Below are positions 4,984 through 6,145 of a stretch of 6,145 nucleotides of DNA, in pieces; position 1 is the stretch's first letter; each line of letters begins with the position of its first letter. Source of the DNA: Pseudomonadota bacterium (lineage in GTDB: Bacteria > Pseudomonadota > Gammaproteobacteria > Acidiferrobacterales > Acidiferrobacteraceae); contig JAJZZU010000169.1 in the NCBI GenBank assembly GCA_021797365.1, positions 1 through 6,145 on the forward strand. Direction: 5' to 3'. A program made the translations under genes and the position numbers. The notes below the pieces were generated by a model. It saw only the letters and a program-made list of their open reading frames with translations, had not been told where the DNA came from and did no database searches.

Positions 4984-5958
4984 ATGAACGTCAGAGCGGC
5001 CATTAGGATGGGTGTGGCAGTGGTGAGCTGGGGGCATGAAACCCTTCCTATGCCCAGCGAAACAGAGATTCTTTCTCTTTTTCCGAAGGCCGTACTAAAA
5101 AAAGGCTGGCTGTCCGGCATCCGCGCTGCGCGCGCCCACCTACCGGCGGGGACCATCCCAAAAGGGTTGAATAACATGACGTGGGGCGAGCTTCTGGACG
5201 CCGGGCGGACCCTCGCTCAACGATCTTCCTCCTACCAGATCCCAGCCGATGTTATTTGGATGTTTCTTGCTGGCGTGATCCTGGTAGAGGAAGGAACGAG
5301 CCGCTATCGACCCGAGCGGGAACGGCTTTGCCGGCTTTGCCCACGGCACGCCCACCCCCGCTATCAATACTGTCGTCTACATACAAGCAAGGCACTCAAT
5401 GCCCACTACCATGCGAGGCGCGTACATACACGCATGAGTCAGGAATGGAAAGACCAACACAAAGCGCTGGATGGTCTAGTCAGGAATCTAGCAAAGGCGC
5501 GCGATCCCAAAACGCTAAATATCCGTCCAGAGGCACTGCCACGAGATTGGCACCAGGTGCTCGTGAAGGTCGGAACGGCCGCCACAATGAAGGACATATG
5601 TCAGGACATCCAGACAACCGGCTACACGATATTCATTGACTGTCTAAAGGAAAGATTTCCCGATCGGGATGTCTACCAGAACTATCATTTTGCGATGTGG
5701 AAAACGAAAACCGCGCTACTGGCGGAACAAAACAAGATAGACAGTTGGAAGCCAGACGCGAAAGCCAAACTCACCACATCCGACCTGCCGGCACGCATCC
5801 GAGAACTGGCGCGCGAGGGCCGCACGCGCGCGCAGATTGCGCGAATCTGCGGCGTGACGCGCGCGGCCGTCACCCAGGCGATCAAACGGAACAGTCTGGA
5901 AAGCGCCTTCAAGAAGATAGAAATCGGAGATGATAGTGGCAGCAGTTTTTGGTTATAG
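4984..5958 (+). CDS. unrecognised 324-aa protein with a Cys3His cluster and C-terminal HTH
   Basis: The product is probably a DNA-binding protein. Numbered from ATG 4984, residues 116-133 hold C-x2-C-x10-C-x2-H with extra His and Tyr nearby, a likely zinc site, followed by a His/Arg-rich helix (ALNAHYHARRVHTRMSQEW). Residues 267-302 form an HTH of the resolvase/transposase homeodomain type (LPARIRELAREG, then AQIARICGVTRAAVTQAIKR). The middle is helical and charged, with no membrane segment. I cannot find the Arg...His-x-x-Arg...Tyr set of tyrosine integrases nor a serine recombinase N-terminus, although its place, the last gene before the tRNA-Asn attachment core, is where an integrase often sits. 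It is transcribed away from the replication operon and has its own promoter. A regulator of excision or of the operon, or a divergent recombination accessory protein, are possible; I do not assign a function. Confidence 0.75.
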   Translation: MNVRAAIRMGVAVVSWGHETLPMPSETEILSLFPKAVLKKGWLSGIRAARAHLPAGTIPKGLNNMTWGELLDAGRTLAQRSSSYQIPADVIWMFLAGVILVEEGTSRYRPERERLCRLCPRHAHPRYQYCRLHTSKALNAHYHARRVHTRMSQEWKDQHKALDGLVRNLAKARDPKTLNIRPEALPRDWHQVLVKVGTAATMKDICQDIQTTGYTIFIDCLKERFPDRDVYQNYHFAMWKTKTALLAEQNKIDSWKPDAKAKLTTSDLPARIRELAREGRTRAQIARICGVTRAAVTQAIKRNSLESAFKKIEIGDDSGSSFWL

Positions 5959-5960
5959 TG

Positions 5961-5980
5961 TGCGACAATCCTGCGACAAT
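5961..5980. repeat. two TGCGACAAT direct repeats, 11 bp apart
   Basis: TGCGACAAT occurs at 5961-5969 and 5972-5980, one helical turn apart, right after the last gene. A third TGCGAC (6082-6087) sits at the left border of the tRNA-Asn core, 110 bp further on. Regularly phased short repeats beside an attachment core suggest binding sites for an integrase or excision factor. Confidence 0.5.
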
Positions 5981-6042
5981 TTGTTTGCATTCTATGCGTA
6001 TTGGACTTCCTCTCGCTTCCTATATTCTCTCCTATAATTAGC

Positions 6043-6059
6043 GGGTTATCGCATAACCC
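6043..6059. repeat. short hairpin between the last gene and the attachment core
   Basis: GGGTTAT (6043-6049) and ATAACCC (6053-6059) pair around CGC. No T-run follows in either direction, so it is a poor intrinsic terminator. It could end the upstream gene weakly or be part of the recombination site. Confidence 0.5.
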
Positions 6060-6084
6060 CCTAATCTATATAGGCATTGTTTGC

Positions 6085-6131
6085 GACTGTTAATCACCGG
6101 GTCGGAGGTTCAAGTCCTTCCCGGGGAGCCA
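6085..6131 (+). other. tRNA-Asn 3' fragment, probable attachment-site core (attR or attP)
   Basis: The sequence reads as the 3' part of tRNA-Asn: anticodon loop CTGTTAA (6087-6093, anticodon GTT), 3' anticodon strand TCACC, variable loop GGGTC, T-arm GGAGG-TTCAAGT-CCTTC (6104-6120), acceptor strand CCGGGGA (6121-6127), discriminator G and encoded CCA (6129-6131). Nothing upstream resembles the acceptor 5' strand or D-arm, and the expected 5' anticodon strand (GGTGA) is not there; TGCGA stands in its place. The tRNA identity therefore begins at about 6085. Integrative elements that recombine in tRNA genes carry just such a 3' segment to restore the gene at the other border. DNA right of 6131 would then be chromosomal flank if this is attR, or element if it is attP in a circular form. 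The other border cannot be seen. Confidence 0.8.
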
Positions 6132-6145
6132 ATAAATCAACGACT

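Noticed and set aside
4984..5958. Tyrosine or serine recombinase identity for the 324-aa protein
   Set aside because: No Arg/His-x-x-Arg/Tyr set and no serine recombinase N-terminus could be found; only its position suggests recombination.
6033..6038. Perfect TATAAT as a promoter -10
   Set aside because: There is no acceptable -35 box at 16-18 bp and no gene follows within the window.
6010..6131. Complete functional tRNA gene at the right edge
   Set aside because: Acceptor 5' strand, D-arm and 5' anticodon strand are missing; only the 3' part is present.

Overview
The window looks like one end of a mobile element that carries its own replication module, probably from a moderately GC-rich proteobacterium. 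Nothing in the sequence fixes the genus; Acidithiobacillus-like or other gamma/betaproteobacterial hosts are guesses. The right edge (about 6085-6131) is the 3' part of a tRNA-Asn gene, running from the anticodon loop to the encoded CCA, with no 5' half upstream. This is what remains at an attachment site when an integrative element uses a tRNA gene, or what an excised circle carries as attP.

Left to right: (1) 1-719 holds the 3' end of an unrecognised plus-strand gene. (2) 720-1179 is mostly non-coding, with a 14-bp palindrome, a doubtful small minus-strand ORF and a cluster of three strong hairpins. (3) 1180-1303 holds five 16-bp iterons (consensus TATCGGGGTYKAGCGR) spaced 21-22 bp apart, with one double-length gap. 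They overlap the 3' end of the rep gene and are the probable replication origin. (4) 4878 down to 1222 is a minus-strand operon: a 67-aa AlpA/MerR-like HTH protein, a 242-aa unrecognised protein with two putative beta-clamp-binding pentapeptides, an in-frame chimeric gene, a RepA-type (IncQ-like) RecA-fold helicase, and an iteron-binding initiator. The order small repressor - helicase - initiator - iterons resembles IncQ repF-repA-repC, with an extra gene between repressor and helicase and no RepB-like primase in view. (5) 4984-5958 is a divergent plus-strand gene for a 324-aa protein with a Cys3His cluster and a C-terminal HTH. It has its own sigma-70-like promoter and a strong ribosome binding site. 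(6) 5959-6086 is a short AT-rich stretch with spaced TGCGACAAT repeats and a hairpin, leading into the tRNA-Asn core.

The most striking feature is an 821-bp direct tandem duplication (2695-3515 and 3516-4336) that looks identical by eye. It spans the 3' part of the 242-aa gene and the 5' part of the helicase gene. Both parental genes stay intact, and between them lies a new 274-aa open frame: the first 140 residues of the helicase (with Walker A) joined in frame to the C-terminal half of the 242-aa protein (HTH and both clamp motifs). ATGA stop-start overlaps at 3933-3936 and 3112-3115 link the three frames. The duplication may be very recent, a reversible rearrangement, or an assembly error; long reads across it would settle this.

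Likely logic: the HTH protein controls the operon, the helicase and initiator act at the iterons and hairpins, the 242-aa protein may recruit the host sliding clamp, and the element can sit in the tRNA-Asn gene. No integrase, partition or conjugation gene is visible, so those functions lie outside or are absent.
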